In this document: piece after piece, positions 1 through 9,356 of the stretch
How the letters are laid out: each line of letters starts with the position of its first letter
How positions within the stretch are numbered: the stretch's first letter is position 1
DNA from: Rickettsiales bacterium
GTDB taxonomy: Bacteria; Pseudomonadota; Alphaproteobacteria; Rickettsiales; SXRF01
Length of the DNA: 64,000 bases
Assembly: GCA_025464625.1 (NCBI GenBank)
Contig: JAOAUZ010000001.1
Location: 712,848-776,847, forward strand
Reading direction: 5' to 3'
Program-made: the position numbers and the translations under genes
The notes under the pieces: model-generated
Seen by the model: the letters and a program-made list of their open reading frames with translations, nothing else
Told to the model about the DNA's origin: nothing
The model's database searches: none

Positions 1-1595
1 ATAAAAATGATTTTGCTTCTTTTAAGAAAGAATATACCCAATTTTTGAATCAATTTCCTGAATTTCAAAAATCACTTAGTAGTGATAGGGAGCAATCTCT
101 TCAAGTTGTAAACCCTATGTTTGGTGGAGAAAAATTTCTTCTAAAGAAAACCACCGCTGCACAAGCTGAAGAAATTATGGAAAAAGGTCGGGCTGCCAAA
201 GCTGTGTTTGGCAATCTACCATTAGAGCAACGCTTGGATTTTTTAGAAATTCTAAGAAAAAGAATAACTGCCCATCAAGAAGATATTAAACTAACCATAA
301 CCGCCGATATGGGCAAACCGATTGAGCTTACGGCAGGCGAAATAACCAAGGGTAATGCTTGGTTTGATTACGCGCAGAAGCAAGCACCAGAACAGCTTAA
401 AGAAAAAAAATCATCAATAGGAAAAGTAGAAACAATTGTATCCACTAAACCAGCGGGTGTGGTTCAGGTTATCGGTGCTTTTAACTATCCTTATGCTTTA
501 ACTATTCCTGGTGTGGTTGGTGGACTTGCAACTGGAAACAGCGTGGTGGTTTCTACTCCAGACAAAGCTCCAAACTGGGTTTTTCCATTCATGGAAGCAG
601 CAAAAGAAGCAGTTAAAGAATTTACAGATTCTGATAAAAACAAATTCACTGACGAACAAAAATCCGTATTAAAAGACGGTTTGATACAATATTCAATCGG
701 TAGGGGTTCTGGCTTGAGCAAGATGGCTGACGTAGTTCATTTTGTTGGCGGAGATGGTGCTGGAGAAGCATTAAAAGCTGAAAGAGGCAGAAAACCAACC
801 ATCCTCGAACTTGGCGGCAGCAATGTGGTGACCGTGATGGATTCTGCTGTTACTGATGATGAGAAAGCAAAAAAAATAGCCACAGAAATATGGGGTGGTT
901 TTGGTCCAGCAACTGGGCAACGTTGCACTGCTCCACGCATTTTATGCGTACAGGACGGGGCAGCCGTGCAGGTCTCTGAAAAATTAAGAGTAATCTGTGA
1001 TGAAGGTCCAGCAGTTGGTGAAGGTGGCGTTGGAAACCCGTTTAAGAAAGGCACTAAAATTGGTCCTTTAGTTGATGCAGGAGCATACAACAAAATGGAA
1101 GAGGCTATAAATTTTGCAGAGAAACTTGGCGCAAATGTTCACGGCAAATTGAATGTAAGCGGTAACACTATTCCGCACGCTGGTAAGTGGGTTAATCCCA
1201 TTGTAATTGATTGGAGTTCTGTTGAAGCCAGAGGTGCTGACGACACTAAAAAGGTTTATGACTTTATAAAAAAAGAAGAAATTTTTGCTCCGCTAACCCA
1301 TATCATCCACCCTGTAAAAGATTTGGATGAGGCAATAAAGAAAACCCATGAACTCGACACTCATAATTTAGCAGGAGCTATCTACACCAACAATGAGAAT
1401 GATGTAGCTAGATATTTTAGCGAAACAAAAGCAACTTCTAAAACACATAATGGCGCGCCAAAAGATTTATCCCCAGATGGTCTGCATGGTCACCCCAACG
1501 AGCTTTATATTGGTGGCGACAAACATTTTATAAATTATGGCGTTGAGGTCGGGAAATCGGCTAGCCAAAGCCAACAAACGCCTATAGGACGTTAA
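1..1595 (+). CDS. Aldehyde dehydrogenase family protein, 5' end cut off by window edge
   Basis: NAD(P)-dependent aldehyde dehydrogenase that would oxidise an aldehyde to a carboxylate in the cytoplasm; the substrate cannot be told. The frame is open from base 3, so the start lies upstream; the first internal start is a TTG at 45, which I do not believe is real. Superfamily marks appear in order: a substrate-channel motif like PWN (VIGAFNYPYALT), the general-base Glu in LELGG, and the catalytic Cys in GQRCTAPRI. The visible part is about 530 residues, slightly long for the roughly 480-500-residue superfamily norm. The stop lies 4 bp from the convergent anmK stop, leaving no room for a separate terminator. 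Confidence 0.85.
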   Translation, partial: KNDFASFKKEYTQFLNQFPEFQKSLSSDREQSLQVVNPMFGGEKFLLKKTTAAQAEEIMEKGRAAKAVFGNLPLEQRLDFLEILRKRITAHQEDIKLTITADMGKPIELTAGEITKGNAWFDYAQKQAPEQLKEKKSSIGKVETIVSTKPAGVVQVIGAFNYPYALTIPGVVGGLATGNSVVVSTPDKAPNWVFPFMEAAKEAVKEFTDSDKNKFTDEQKSVLKDGLIQYSIGRGSGLSKMADVVHFVGGDGAGEALKAERGRKPTILELGGSNVVTVMDSAVTDDEKAKKIATEIWGGFGPATGQRCTAPRILCVQDGAAVQVSEKLRVICDEGPAVGEGGVGNPFKKGTKIGPLVDAGAYNKMEEAINFAEKLGANVHGKLNVSGNTIPHAGKWVNPIVIDWSSVEARGADDTKKVYDFIKKEEIFAPLTHIIHPVKDLDEAIKKTHELDTHNLAGAIYTNNENDVARYFSETKATSKTHNGAPKDLSPDGLHGHPNELYIGGDKHFINYGVEVGKSASQSQQTPIGR

Positions 1596-1598
1596 AAT

Positions 1599-2702
1599 CT
1601 AAGCTCTATATAGTGCGCCACCCGTTACTGCACGGATTGCACCTGTTGTTGTTGGCAGCGATAATGGCAGATTATTGAGTGAGCGCACCGCCAGAAATGC
1701 GAACGCCTGCGCCTCCAAAGAATCACCAGTCCAGCCCAACGACTCAACTGGATAAACATGTTTAAATTTGCTGCGTAGAGATTGCATAATAGCTGGGTTC
1801 AAACGCCCACCGCCACTAACAAACCATTGCTTCGCTGGCTTTGGGAAAAATGCTGCGCCAGCTTCAATAGCTGCTGTGGTGAACTCTGTCAGTGTTGCTG
1901 CACCATCTTCTGCCGATAATTTTTCTATTGCTTCAAAGGTGAAATAATTTCTATCCAGAGATTTCGGCGGGTGCTTGGCAAAAAACCAATCTTTCAACAT
2001 CTCCTGCACAATCGCATTATTAGCTTTGCCAGACAGGGCAAGTTTTCCATCAAAATCACTATCTTTACCCGTGTGTTTGAACGCCCATTCATTGAGAAGG
2101 ACATTCCCCGTTCCCGTGTCAAATGCCATTATATCAAGTGCCATAAGCTCGTGTGATGTATCCTCTGAACGACCTATCCATGTCACGTTTGCTATTCCAC
2201 CGATATTAAGCACCGCCACTGGCAAATCCATGTGCCGTGCCAGTGCTGCATGATACAAGGGAACAAGTGGTGCGCCCTGCCCTCCAGTTGCTATATCACG
2301 CCTGCGGAAATCACAAACCACATCAATTCTAGTTTTTTCAGCAAGCAGCGCACCGTTGCCAATCTGCCATGTTAAATGCTCGTCTGGACGATGTGAAACA
2401 GTCTGCCCATGGAAACCTATTACCTGCACCTCTTTATAGCTCAAATTAGCCTGTTTCAGCAGCTCTTTCACCACATCAGCATGTTTGAGCGTTATATTCT
2501 GTTCGGCAAGCAGCATATCACCGCGCCCATAAACCGCTTCGCGCAGGGCTATTTTTTCGTCTTCGCTGTAAGGGATAGTAATTGATGCACCAACTTCAAG
2601 AATATGCTCGCCGTCTGTGCGTATGAGCGCACCATCAATGCCGTCAAGCGATGTACCGCTCATCAACCCCAATGCCCATTTGTTTTCTTCTTGTTTAATC
2701 AT
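1599..2702 (-). CDS. anmK: Anhydro-N-acetylmuramic acid kinase
   Basis: This kinase converts 1,6-anhydro-MurNAc, released during peptidoglycan turnover, to MurNAc-6-phosphate, feeding cell-wall recycling in the cytoplasm. The N-terminal phosphate-binding motif MSGTSLDGIDGALI is the family hallmark, and further family blocks follow (VCDFRRRDIATGGQGAPLVP; FDTGTGNVL; WFVSGGGRLNP). At 367 residues the length is normal. It is divergently arranged with tyrS, with 93 bp between start codons that must hold both promoters; this pairing is common in alphaproteobacteria (established knowledge). Confidence 0.96.
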   Translation of the reverse strand: MIKQEENKWALGLMSGTSLDGIDGALIRTDGEHILEVGASITIPYSEDEKIALREAVYGRGDMLLAEQNITLKHADVVKELLKQANLSYKEVQVIGFHGQTVSHRPDEHLTWQIGNGALLAEKTRIDVVCDFRRRDIATGGQGAPLVPLYHAALARHMDLPVAVLNIGGIANVTWIGRSEDTSHELMALDIMAFDTGTGNVLLNEWAFKHTGKDSDFDGKLALSGKANNAIVQEMLKDWFFAKHPPKSLDRNYFTFEAIEKLSAEDGAATLTEFTTAAIEAGAAFFPKPAKQWFVSGGGRLNPAIMQSLRSKFKHVYPVESLGWTGDSLEAQAFAFLAVRSLNNLPLSLPTTTGAIRAVTGGALYRA

Positions 2703-2795
2703 ATGTTAATATAAACCTGCTATACATTTATATTTTAAGTATATATTATGTCTTAATCATAAAACTAATATAATTAACAAAGTGATAATATTTGC

Positions 2796-4214
2796 ATGGC
2801 TAAAATAGAAACCTCCCAATTTAATTCAGAATTTTTGCAAATAATGCAAAGCCGTGGCTTTATCCATCAATGTACGGATGCCGTCAACCTTGATAGAATC
2901 CTTAAAAATGGACGGGTTACAGCCTATATTGGGTTTGATGCCACCGCACCTAGCCTGCATGTCGGAAGTTTAGTGCAGATTATGATTCTGCGCTGGCTGC
3001 AAAAAACTGGGAATAAACCAATTGTTCTGCTTGGTGGTGGCACAAGTCGTATTGGCGACCCGTCAGGTAAAGATGAGGCTCGCAAGATGCTTTCTGATGC
3101 CGATATTAACCGCAATATGGAATCCATCCAGAAACTAATGGAACAATTCATTACCCTTGGTTCTGGTGCTACCGATGCTATTCTGGTCAATAATGCGTTA
3201 TGGTTGGAAAAACTGAACTATATAAATTTCCTGCGCGAATATGGAAGATTTTTCTCCGTAAACCGTATGCTAACACAGGACAGTGTCAAAACACGTCTTG
3301 AACGCGAGCAAAATCTCAGCTTCCTAGAATTTAATTATATGATTCTACAGGCGTATGATTTTGTGGAGCTAAACTCACGCTATGGCTGCACACTGCAAAT
3401 CGGTGGTTCCGATCAATGGGGCAATATCATAATGGGTATTGACCTCAGCAAACGCATTGAATCGGCGACCAAATTCCAACCTATGAATATAGAACAATCT
3501 GATAAAAAAGTTCTGAAGGTTTTAGAAGTGCAGCCGATGATTAAATCAACACGCACTGACCCGAAGGATTATACTCAAGAAGCCTTCATGAATTTTATGA
3601 GTGACGGTGATAATAAAAACCTGTTCGGGCTTACCACTCCTTTGCTTGCCACTAGCTCTGGTGCTAAAATGGGTAAGACAGCAGATGGTGCAGTATGGCT
3701 GCATAAAGACATGCTCAGTGCCTATGATTACTGGCAATATTGGCGAAACGTTGAGGATGCGGACGTTGGTCGTTTCCTGCGTTTATTTACTGAACTTCCG
3801 CTTAAAGAAATTGAAAAGCTGGAAGCATTGAAAGGTGCTGATATAAACGAGGCAAAGAAGATTCTGGCAAACGAAGCGACAAAAATATGCCACGGTGAAC
3901 GCGCTGCCAAGCAAGCAGCCGACACAGCAAAGAAAACTTTTGAGCAGGGAAAAATCGGTGCTGATCTGCCAGTTTATAATATAACTGCTGAGGCTATTGG
4001 CAAAGGCATTGCTGCTTATGAATTGCTCCGACTTTCTGGTCTTGCTGATTCTGGCGGTGAGGCAAAACGCTTGGTTCGTGGTGGTGGCGCACGAATCAAT
4101 GATCAAAAAATCGAGGATGAAAATATAGCAATAACTCAGGCAGACTTTAAGCCTGAAGGATTCGTCAAGCTTTCATCTGGCAAGAAAAAACACATGCTGG
4201 TGAAACTGAAATAA
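2796..4214 (+). CDS. tyrS: Tyrosyl-tRNA synthetase
   Basis: This class I aminoacyl-tRNA synthetase charges tRNA-Tyr. The HIGH signature reads HVGS ([11 protein letters not shown]) and the KMSKS loop reads KMGKT ([11 protein letters not shown]), a known type of variation in bacterial TyrRS. The C-terminal 70 residues form an S4-like RNA-binding domain ([19 protein letters not shown]). At 472 residues it is longer than the E. coli enzyme of about 424; the extra length is mostly an N-terminal extension before FIHQCTD and an insertion near residue 240. It is convergent with the next gene, with 2 bp between stops. Confidence 0.96.
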   Translation: MAKIETSQFNSEFLQIMQSRGFIHQCTDAVNLDRILKNGRVTAYIGFDATAPSLHVGSLVQIMILRWLQKTGNKPIVLLGGGTSRIGDPSGKDEARKMLSDADINRNMESIQKLMEQFITLGSGATDAILVNNALWLEKLNYINFLREYGRFFSVNRMLTQDSVKTRLEREQNLSFLEFNYMILQAYDFVELNSRYGCTLQIGGSDQWGNIIMGIDLSKRIESATKFQPMNIEQSDKKVLKVLEVQPMIKSTRTDPKDYTQEAFMNFMSDGDNKNLFGLTTPLLATSSGAKMGKTADGAVWLHKDMLSAYDYWQYWRNVEDADVGRFLRLFTELPLKEIEKLEALKGADINEAKKILANEATKICHGERAAKQAADTAKKTFEQGKIGADLPVYNITAEAIGKGIAAYELLRLSGLADSGGEAKRLVRGGGARINDQKIEDENIAITQADFKPEGFVKLSSGKKKHMLVKLK

Positions 4215-4216
4215 GA

Positions 4217-4636
4217 TTAGCGTACCAAATAATAGCCGTAATACGCTGCCTGCCCAGCAATCATAAGTGGCAAAGATAGACGGGCGCGAATTCCAAAAAA
4301 ACCACAGGCTGGCGCTAAAAAATTGAGCAGTGGTAACCATGTAAACGGTAATAATATCAGAAAATATCGAGAAAATTTCTTCTTGGATGATTCATATTTT
4401 TCCAAGCTCTCTTTATTTTCATTGATGTTCTTAGCGAAGAGCCTAAACAGCAATCGCCCAATTATAAAGCTCAATATTATGCCTATGGCAGAGCCAGCAA
4501 TGGCAAGAGCAAAAGCCAGCGACATATCATAATTACCGAATGATTTCATCGCAACAAAAGTGGGATTCTGTGCAAAAGGAACTATGCTGCTGGTGAGCAG
4601 TGCCTCCTTAAAAACATCAATGTATAAATTATTCAC
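4217..4636 (-). CDS. Small membrane protein, possibly of the YqaA/DedA (VTT) type
   Basis: A 139-residue inner-membrane protein. Hydrophobic segments lie near residues 37-62, 90-110 and 118-138, separated by a charged cytoplasmic-looking stretch (residues 68-88, rich in Lys and Glu). The block PFTWLPLLNFLAPACGFFGI resembles the re-entrant hairpin of short YqaA-like members of the SNARE-associated/VTT superfamily, but the match is by eye and weak. It lies 26 bp upstream of ispA on the same strand and may be cotranscribed with it. The function is unknown. Confidence 0.6.
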   Translation of the reverse strand: MNNLYIDVFKEALLTSSIVPFAQNPTFVAMKSFGNYDMSLAFALAIAGSAIGIILSFIIGRLLFRLFAKNINENKESLEKYESSKKKFSRYFLILLPFTWLPLLNFLAPACGFFGIRARLSLPLMIAGQAAYYGYYLVR

Positions 4637-4662
4637 AAGCCCCCACCACTATGATAGCTGTA

Positions 4663-5628
4663 TCAAGATTTTCGGGAAATAACAAACTCCGCCAAAGCCC
4701 GCAAATTATCAGCTTTCTTATCAAACACATCGAGATAAGAAATTGCCTGACTAATTAAAATCTGTGCATGTTCACGCGCACGCTCCACGCCCATGTTTGA
4801 AACCAAAGTTGCCTTGCCAGCAATTTTATCCTTACGCACACCCTTGCCAGTCTGAGTTCGTGTCCCTTCAACATCGAGCAGGTCATCGGTAATCTGAAAT
4901 GCAAGCCCCATATCGTGAGCATAAGCACGCATTAATTTACGCATCATGTTCGGAGCTTTGCCAAGAATAGCACCTGCTTCACAGGAAACGGCAAACAACT
5001 CTCCAGTTTTTAAACGCTGCAAGCGGATAATTTCATCAACCGATAATTTTTTATTTTCTGATTCCAAATCCATCATCTGCCCGCCGACCATTCCCCAACT
5101 GCCAGATGCTTGTGCCAATGCCGAAATCAGTTCGCAGCGCACAGCAGGATCAGCATGAGTTTTTTGATTGGCAAGTATTTGAAAGGCGAATGTTAGTAAA
5201 CCATCACCTGCAAGAATCGCAGCCGCTTCACCAAATTTAATATGACATGTAGGTTTTCCACGCCGTAAATCATCATTATCCATTGCAGGAAGATCATCAT
5301 GAATAAGTGAATAGGTATGGATAAACTCAATGGCAGCAGCAGCTTCCAACGCAGAATCCATACTAACGCCAAACAAGCCGCTCGCACATATAGTTAAAAA
5401 TGGGCGCAGACGTTTACCACCACCAAGCGCGCTATAGCGCATAGCTTCAACTATAGTATCTTCCTTAACTGTCCTCGCGTCATTAGAGGCAGAAGTTTTT
5501 GCGTTAAGAGAAATGACGTTGTTATCATCAACTTGCGGAACGCGCAGCAATTCACCCATGCGCTGGGTTAAAGAATCCGCTACAAAATCAATAGAATCCT
5601 GCAAATTATCAGGGAGTTTAATTACCAT
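4663..5628 (-). CDS. ispA: Polyprenyl (farnesyl/geranylgeranyl) diphosphate synthase
   Basis: This trans-prenyltransferase condenses isopentenyl diphosphate onto allylic diphosphates to make C15/C20 chains for undecaprenol and quinones. The first aspartate-rich motif is in HDDLPAMDNDDLRRGKPT and the second is DDLLD (FQITDDLLDVEGT). The two residues upstream of the first motif and the overall length of 321 fit the short-chain IspA family, with an extra N-terminal segment of about 20 residues. It starts 5 bp downstream of xseB on the same strand; xseB-ispA is a conserved bacterial pairing. Confidence 0.93.
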   Translation of the reverse strand: MVIKLPDNLQDSIDFVADSLTQRMGELLRVPQVDDNNVISLNAKTSASNDARTVKEDTIVEAMRYSALGGGKRLRPFLTICASGLFGVSMDSALEAAAAIEFIHTYSLIHDDLPAMDNDDLRRGKPTCHIKFGEAAAILAGDGLLTFAFQILANQKTHADPAVRCELISALAQASGSWGMVGGQMMDLESENKKLSVDEIIRLQRLKTGELFAVSCEAGAILGKAPNMMRKLMRAYAHDMGLAFQITDDLLDVEGTRTQTGKGVRKDKIAGKATLVSNMGVERAREHAQILISQAISYLDVFDKKADNLRALAEFVISRKS

Positions 5629-5633
5629 ATGAA

Positions 5634-5885
5634 TTATATATTATCAAAAGGTTGGGTTGTTGTGCTGCCATCTTTGGCTTGAAGAATAGTTTCTACTTTG
5701 AGGCGTGCGCTTTCCAGCTTTTTCTGGCAATATTCCTTGAGTTCCGTACCACGCACATAATCGGCTATCGAGGCTTCCAAATCGCCAGTTCCGCCCTCAA
5801 GTTTGCGTACAATCGCCTCAAGTTCTTTAAGGGCAGCTTCGAAAGGGATTTCCGCTTGATTTTCTGTTGGTGTGGCTTTTGTCAT
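5634..5885 (-). CDS. xseB: Exodeoxyribonuclease VII small subunit
   Basis: XseB is the small helical subunit that binds XseA in exonuclease VII, which degrades single-stranded DNA. The 83-residue protein has the full family pattern: FEAALKELEAIVRKLEGG, then SIADYVRGTELKEYCQKKL, and a short C-terminal tail. It sits directly upstream of ispA with a 5-bp gap, so the two are very probably cotranscribed. The large subunit gene xseA is not in the window. Confidence 0.94.
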   Translation of the reverse strand: MTKATPTENQAEIPFEAALKELEAIVRKLEGGTGDLEASIADYVRGTELKEYCQKKLESARLKVETILQAKDGSTTTQPFDNI

Positions 5886-5952
5886 AGGAGTGGGACTATA
5901 ACTAAAATAGCCCTTTGTTGCAACAAAAAGAATTGAAAAGTTATGAGGTTTA

Positions 5953-7347
5953 TTATGCTTTCAACGCCTTCACCAATGCTTCAGTAACTTTCTTAGCATC
6001 GCCAAACAGCATCATAGTGTTATCTTGATAAAATAACTCATTCTCAATGCCAGCATAACCAGCTGCCATTCCGCGCTTAATGAAAATAACAGTTTTAGCA
6101 ACACCAACATCAAGAACAGGCATTCCAAAAATCGGGCTGCTGGGATTATTTTTTGCCGCAGGATTGGTAACATCATTTGCGCCTATGACGAAGGCAACGT
6201 CAGTGGTTGCAAAATCATTATTAATTTCTTCTAGTTCCACCACATTGTCATATGGCACATTGGCTTCTGCAAGCAAAACATTCATATGTCCCGGCATACG
6301 CCCAGCAACTGGATGAATAGCATAACGCACTTTTATACCTTCTTTTTCCAATTCTTCTGCCATCTCACGCACAGCATGTTGCGCCTGCGCCACTGCCATT
6401 CCATATCCCGGAACGATTATCACTGAGCTGGCGTTTTTAAGTAAAAATGCTGCATCTTCCGCACTGCCACTTTTAACAGGTTTATCATTCGCTGCACCAG
6501 CCACCTCAGTTGCTTGTGCAGCAGCACCAAACCCACCGAATATCACGTTTATAATAGAGCGATTCATCGCCTTGCACATGATATATGAAAGAATCGCACC
6601 ACTCGCGCCAACCAGCGCGCCAGTGATTATAAGCAAGGGATTCCCCAGCGTAAAACCAATGCCAGAAGCAGCCCAACCAGAATATGAATTAAGCATCGAC
6701 ACAACCACAGGCATATCCGCTCCACCAATGGGAACGATAAGCAAAACACCAAGCGCAAATGCCAACAAAACCATCAATATAAATAATAATTTCGCTCCGC
6801 TAAAACAAAAAATCATAACCAACAAAACTATAGAAAGTGCCAGCAAAGCATTAAGCATGTTCTGCCCAGAAAAACGCAACGGCTTTCCCGACATTATTCC
6901 CTGTAACTTAGCGAAAGCAATGATTGAGCCAGTAAATGTAATCGCACCTATGACTGCACCCAAGCTCATTTCCAGCAAGCTGCCCGCATGGATACGGTTA
7001 CCATCACCAATACCATAACTTTCTGGTGACCATAGCGCAGCTGACGCAACCATAACCGCAGCCAAACCAACCAATGAATGGAATGCAGCAACCAGTTGTG
7101 GCATGGCAGTCATGGCTATTTTACGAGCGATTCCCGTGCCTATTATACCACCAATCATGATACCAAATAATATTATCGGATAGTTAGTGATAGCAGGCAT
7201 GGCAAGCGTGGTGAGTATCGCAAGCACCATCCCAGCTATTCCATATATATTCCCGCGACGCGCAGTTGCTGGCGATGACAGCCCCTTCAGCGCGAGAATA
7301 AATAACACAGAGGCAACCAGATATAGCAAGGCGGAGGTATCTGTCAT
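5953..7347 (-). CDS. pntB: NAD(P) transhydrogenase subunit beta
   Basis: PntB forms part of the proton-translocating transhydrogenase, which uses the proton gradient to reduce NADP+ with NADH. The first 260 or so residues hold eight or nine membrane segments (for example [15 protein letters not shown] and [19 protein letters not shown]). The C-terminal domain III binds NADP(H), with the conserved [32 protein letters not shown] and [12 protein letters not shown] blocks. The length of 464 is normal. The partner pntA genes are usually just upstream in the same operon, but no gene lies on this strand for more than 660 bp upstream, so pntB is an orphan here. Confidence 0.96.
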   Translation of the reverse strand: MTDTSALLYLVASVLFILALKGLSSPATARRGNIYGIAGMVLAILTTLAMPAITNYPIILFGIMIGGIIGTGIARKIAMTAMPQLVAAFHSLVGLAAVMVASAALWSPESYGIGDGNRIHAGSLLEMSLGAVIGAITFTGSIIAFAKLQGIMSGKPLRFSGQNMLNALLALSIVLLVMIFCFSGAKLLFILMVLLAFALGVLLIVPIGGADMPVVVSMLNSYSGWAASGIGFTLGNPLLIITGALVGASGAILSYIMCKAMNRSIINVIFGGFGAAAQATEVAGAANDKPVKSGSAEDAAFLLKNASSVIIVPGYGMAVAQAQHAVREMAEELEKEGIKVRYAIHPVAGRMPGHMNVLLAEANVPYDNVVELEEINNDFATTDVAFVIGANDVTNPAAKNNPSSPIFGMPVLDVGVAKTVIFIKRGMAAGYAGIENELFYQDNTMMLFGDAKKVTEALVKALKA

Positions 7348-7520
7348 AAAAAATTCATAAATCTAAAGTGTTACAACTAATCCCTATGGATACACTATCT
7401 TTTAGCCTTGTTGCAAGAATTTTACCAACTATTATTTCTGCAAACATCAAATAGATTTATGGATGAAATTATTGTGTTTATGTTTTTAATTTGTTATAGT
7501 TTTCTACAATCATAAATAAA

Positions 7521-7793
7521 ATGGTGCCGAGATACATGCCTGCCGTTGAATCCGTAGAATCCAGAGTTAATTCCCTGCGTGATAGACTCGCTTCGAGTCG
7601 GGAAAGGGCTGAACAGCAGTTTTCTCAGTTTGCTGCACAGTCGCAAGTTGATTCCGCTATGAAATCTTCACCATCTGATTCCCTCCGCGCTACATTGCTT
7701 AGGGTTAAGTCGTCCACCAATAAAAGTATGGATGAACTAGTGGCACCGTCCTTTGTAGGAAAAATCCAAGCTAAAAAACCATCTGTTGCGTGA
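7521..7793 (+). CDS. Hypothetical 85-90-residue coiled-coil protein
   Basis: I do not recognise this protein. It is hydrophilic, rich in Ser, Arg and Gln, with a heptad-like stretch from about residue 10 to 45 that could form a coiled coil, and no signal peptide or membrane segment. A second Met at codon 6 (7536) is an equally plausible start. It stands alone between pntB (divergent) and the tRNA-Asn region. Coding is likely but not proven; base composition is like its neighbours. Confidence 0.5.
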   Translation: MVPRYMPAVESVESRVNSLRDRLASSRERAEQQFSQFAAQSQVDSAMKSSPSDSLRATLLRVKSSTNKSMDELVAPSFVGKIQAKKPSVA

Positions 7794-7846
7794 CGTTATA
7801 TTACATTACCGCGTTACACACGGGAAGATAGAGTTATAATTAGATA

Positions 7847-8011
7847 GCGCGAGCTGGATTGACAAACGACCTTCTGGTCATTTGCCCTACGGGTCTTTCG
7901 GCTTCGCCTCAATTTCCAAAATGTCTGCTGACATTTTGTCGAACCATGGTTCTCATCCTGCCCAGAAACAAAATAAGGAAAGAAGCCTGCACGACTTCTT
8001 TCCTTATTTTA
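7847..8011 (-). repeat. Structured 3' flank of tRNA-Asn ending in a copy of the tRNA 3' segment
   Basis: Read on the minus strand, the 165 bp after the tRNA hold a chain of hairpins (7971-8009; 7917-7938 with a 9-bp stem; a short GACC/GGTC stem near 7868-7880). It ends with AATCCAGCTCGCG at 7848-7860, which repeats the T-arm/acceptor end of tRNA-Asn found at 8018-8030. A comparable arrangement follows tRNA-Arg at 58465-58581. The segment could be a decayed insertion at the tRNA end or a repeat element associated with tRNAs. Confidence 0.5.
7971..8010 (-). terminator. Rho-independent terminator of tRNA-Asn
   Basis: A perfect 15-bp inverted repeat (7971-7985 with 7995-8009, 9-nt loop) begins 2 bp after the tRNA 3' end. 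On the minus strand it is followed by TTTTGTTTC. This is a clear intrinsic terminator for the tRNA transcript. Confidence 0.85.
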
Positions 8012-8086
8012 TGGCTCCGCGAGCTGGATTCGAACCAGCGACCACTCGATTAACAGTCGAGAGCTCTACCGCTGAGCTATCGCGGA
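8012..8086 (-). tRNA. tRNA-Asn (anticodon GTT)
   Basis: The minus strand folds as a full cloverleaf: acceptor TCCGCGA/TCGCGGA, D-arm with AGCTCAGCGGTAGAGCT, anticodon stem CTCGA/TCGAG around CTGTTAA, and T-arm with GGTTCGAATCC. The discriminator is G and the CCA end is encoded (8012-8014). The anticodon GTT reads Asn codons. Confidence 0.97.
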
Positions 8087-8098
8087 ATACTTGAAATA

Positions 8099-8142
8099 TG
8101 CTATAAGAACAATCAAGAGGCGTGTCTTATAGCAAATGTCTT
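8099..8142 (+). terminator. Hairpin with T-run upstream of the acyltransferase gene
   Basis: A 10-bp stem, TGCTATAAGA (8099-8108) with TCTTATAGCA (8125-8134), is followed by a run of seven Ts near 8141-8147. It has terminator form on the plus strand, although the only plus-strand gene upstream is the small hypothetical one ending at 7793. The rest of 8087-8291 shows no gene. Confidence 0.45.
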
Positions 8143-8291
8143 TTTTTAATACCAGCAAAAATATTGCTAAAGACTGCTAACTTTTCAGAAAAATTGGAAA
8201 ATGGCGGAAAATAAAGGATTTTCTATTTGTTTAATAAATAAAAAATCTTTATGTTCAATAGATATAATGACTATTTTAAATTCAAGAAAAC

Positions 8292-9356
8292 ATGTTCGGA
8301 ACATATAGATACATTCTTGCTCTGATGGTTGCCATTGCACACTTGGCACCCATAGATATGGTTCATGTTGGGTTTTATGCGGTTTTTGGTTTTTTTACCT
8401 TGAGTGGCTATTTGATGACCATGGTGCTACACAACACCTATTTCAAGTTATCGAGTGGTTTTGAAAAATATACCATTAATAGATTGTTGCGCGTGATGCC
8501 AGCCTATTGGGTTGTGCTGTTGCTTTCGGCAATTATGGCTTTCTATTATCCAACAATTTCCCACAAGATCCATGAAAGGATGCAATGGCCTGCCTCCAAT
8601 GGAGACTGGCTTGCCAACCTTACTGTTATAGGTCTTACCATTCTTGACGGCAGGCGTTCTATGCATAATTTGGTACCACCTGCGTGGTCTCTTTCCGTTG
8701 AAATTATATTCTGGATTTTAATGCCGTTTCTAGTCAGAACTAAACTGAGATTATATTTGTGGGGAATAGCAGCAGTCGGTTACACCATATACATCTCAAC
8801 CATTTTTGAATATCCTCCGCTGCAAATCCGCTATTATAGTCATCTGGCGGCTGCTCTGCCATTTTTTGCTGGAGCTGCGTTATATATGCTAACCGAGCGC
8901 AAACCAACCTTCTCTCCAGTTATTGGGTTTGCTTTTATAACTATCTCAACCGCATATTATATTGTATCTCCTTGGATTTTTGGCAGCCCAGAATATAGCC
9001 GTGCCAATTGGGATGATTTCCAGATATTATATTCTGGGCTATATATCGCGATGCTTATAAACTGCATTACCATATATGTTTTATCGAGAATAAACCTATC
9101 CGCCCTTCCCCAGAAATTGTTGCGGATTGATGGCTGGTTGGGAAATTTAGCATATCCTATATTTCTATTACATATAATTACTGCTATAATCCTCGTATCT
9201 ATATTTGATAATAAATGTACAATGTCTATTTGTGGAAGAAGCTGGGAACTAGCCCTAGCGGTGTTTCCGTTGGTCAATATTCTGGCAGTAGCGTTATGGG
9301 TTGGTGTTGAAAAACCAGTTTCGATTATTCGTGAAAGGATAAAGAGGAAATGTTAG
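8292..9356 (+). CDS. Acyltransferase 3 family membrane protein
   Basis: A 354-residue integral-membrane acyltransferase of the OafA/NodX (acyltransferase 3) family, which transfers acetyl or other acyl groups to surface sugars. The N-terminal family motif is present in variant form (TYRYILALMVAIAHLAP), as is the arginine block RLLRVMPAYWVVLL. About ten hydrophobic segments follow, with PPAWSLSVEIIFWILMPF being the typical family block around residue 138. It overlaps the next gene by 7 bp, indicating translational coupling. The acceptor is unknown; the glycosyltransferases in the window are 34 kb away. Confidence 0.87.
   Translation: MFGTYRYILALMVAIAHLAPIDMVHVGFYAVFGFFTLSGYLMTMVLHNTYFKLSSGFEKYTINRLLRVMPAYWVVLLLSAIMAFYYPTISHKIHERMQWPASNGDWLANLTVIGLTILDGRRSMHNLVPPAWSLSVEIIFWILMPFLVRTKLRLYLWGIAAVGYTIYISTIFEYPPLQIRYYSHLAAALPFFAGAALYMLTERKPTFSPVIGFAFITISTAYYIVSPWIFGSPEYSRANWDDFQILYSGLYIAMLINCITIYVLSRINLSALPQKLLRIDGWLGNLAYPIFLLHIITAIILVSIFDNKCTMSICGRSWELALAVFPLVNILAVALWVGVEKPVSIIRERIKRKC

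Noticed and set aside
7847..8086. Integrated genomic island at tRNA-Asn
   Set aside because: The two copies of the tRNA end are only about 165 bp apart with no cargo or integrase, so no island is present; at most a remnant.
7859..8094. Two overlapping plus-strand frames across tRNA-Asn
   Set aside because: They are the reverse reading of the tRNA and its terminator, giving the familiar false peptide ending in PRAGFEPATTRLTVESS; not a gene.
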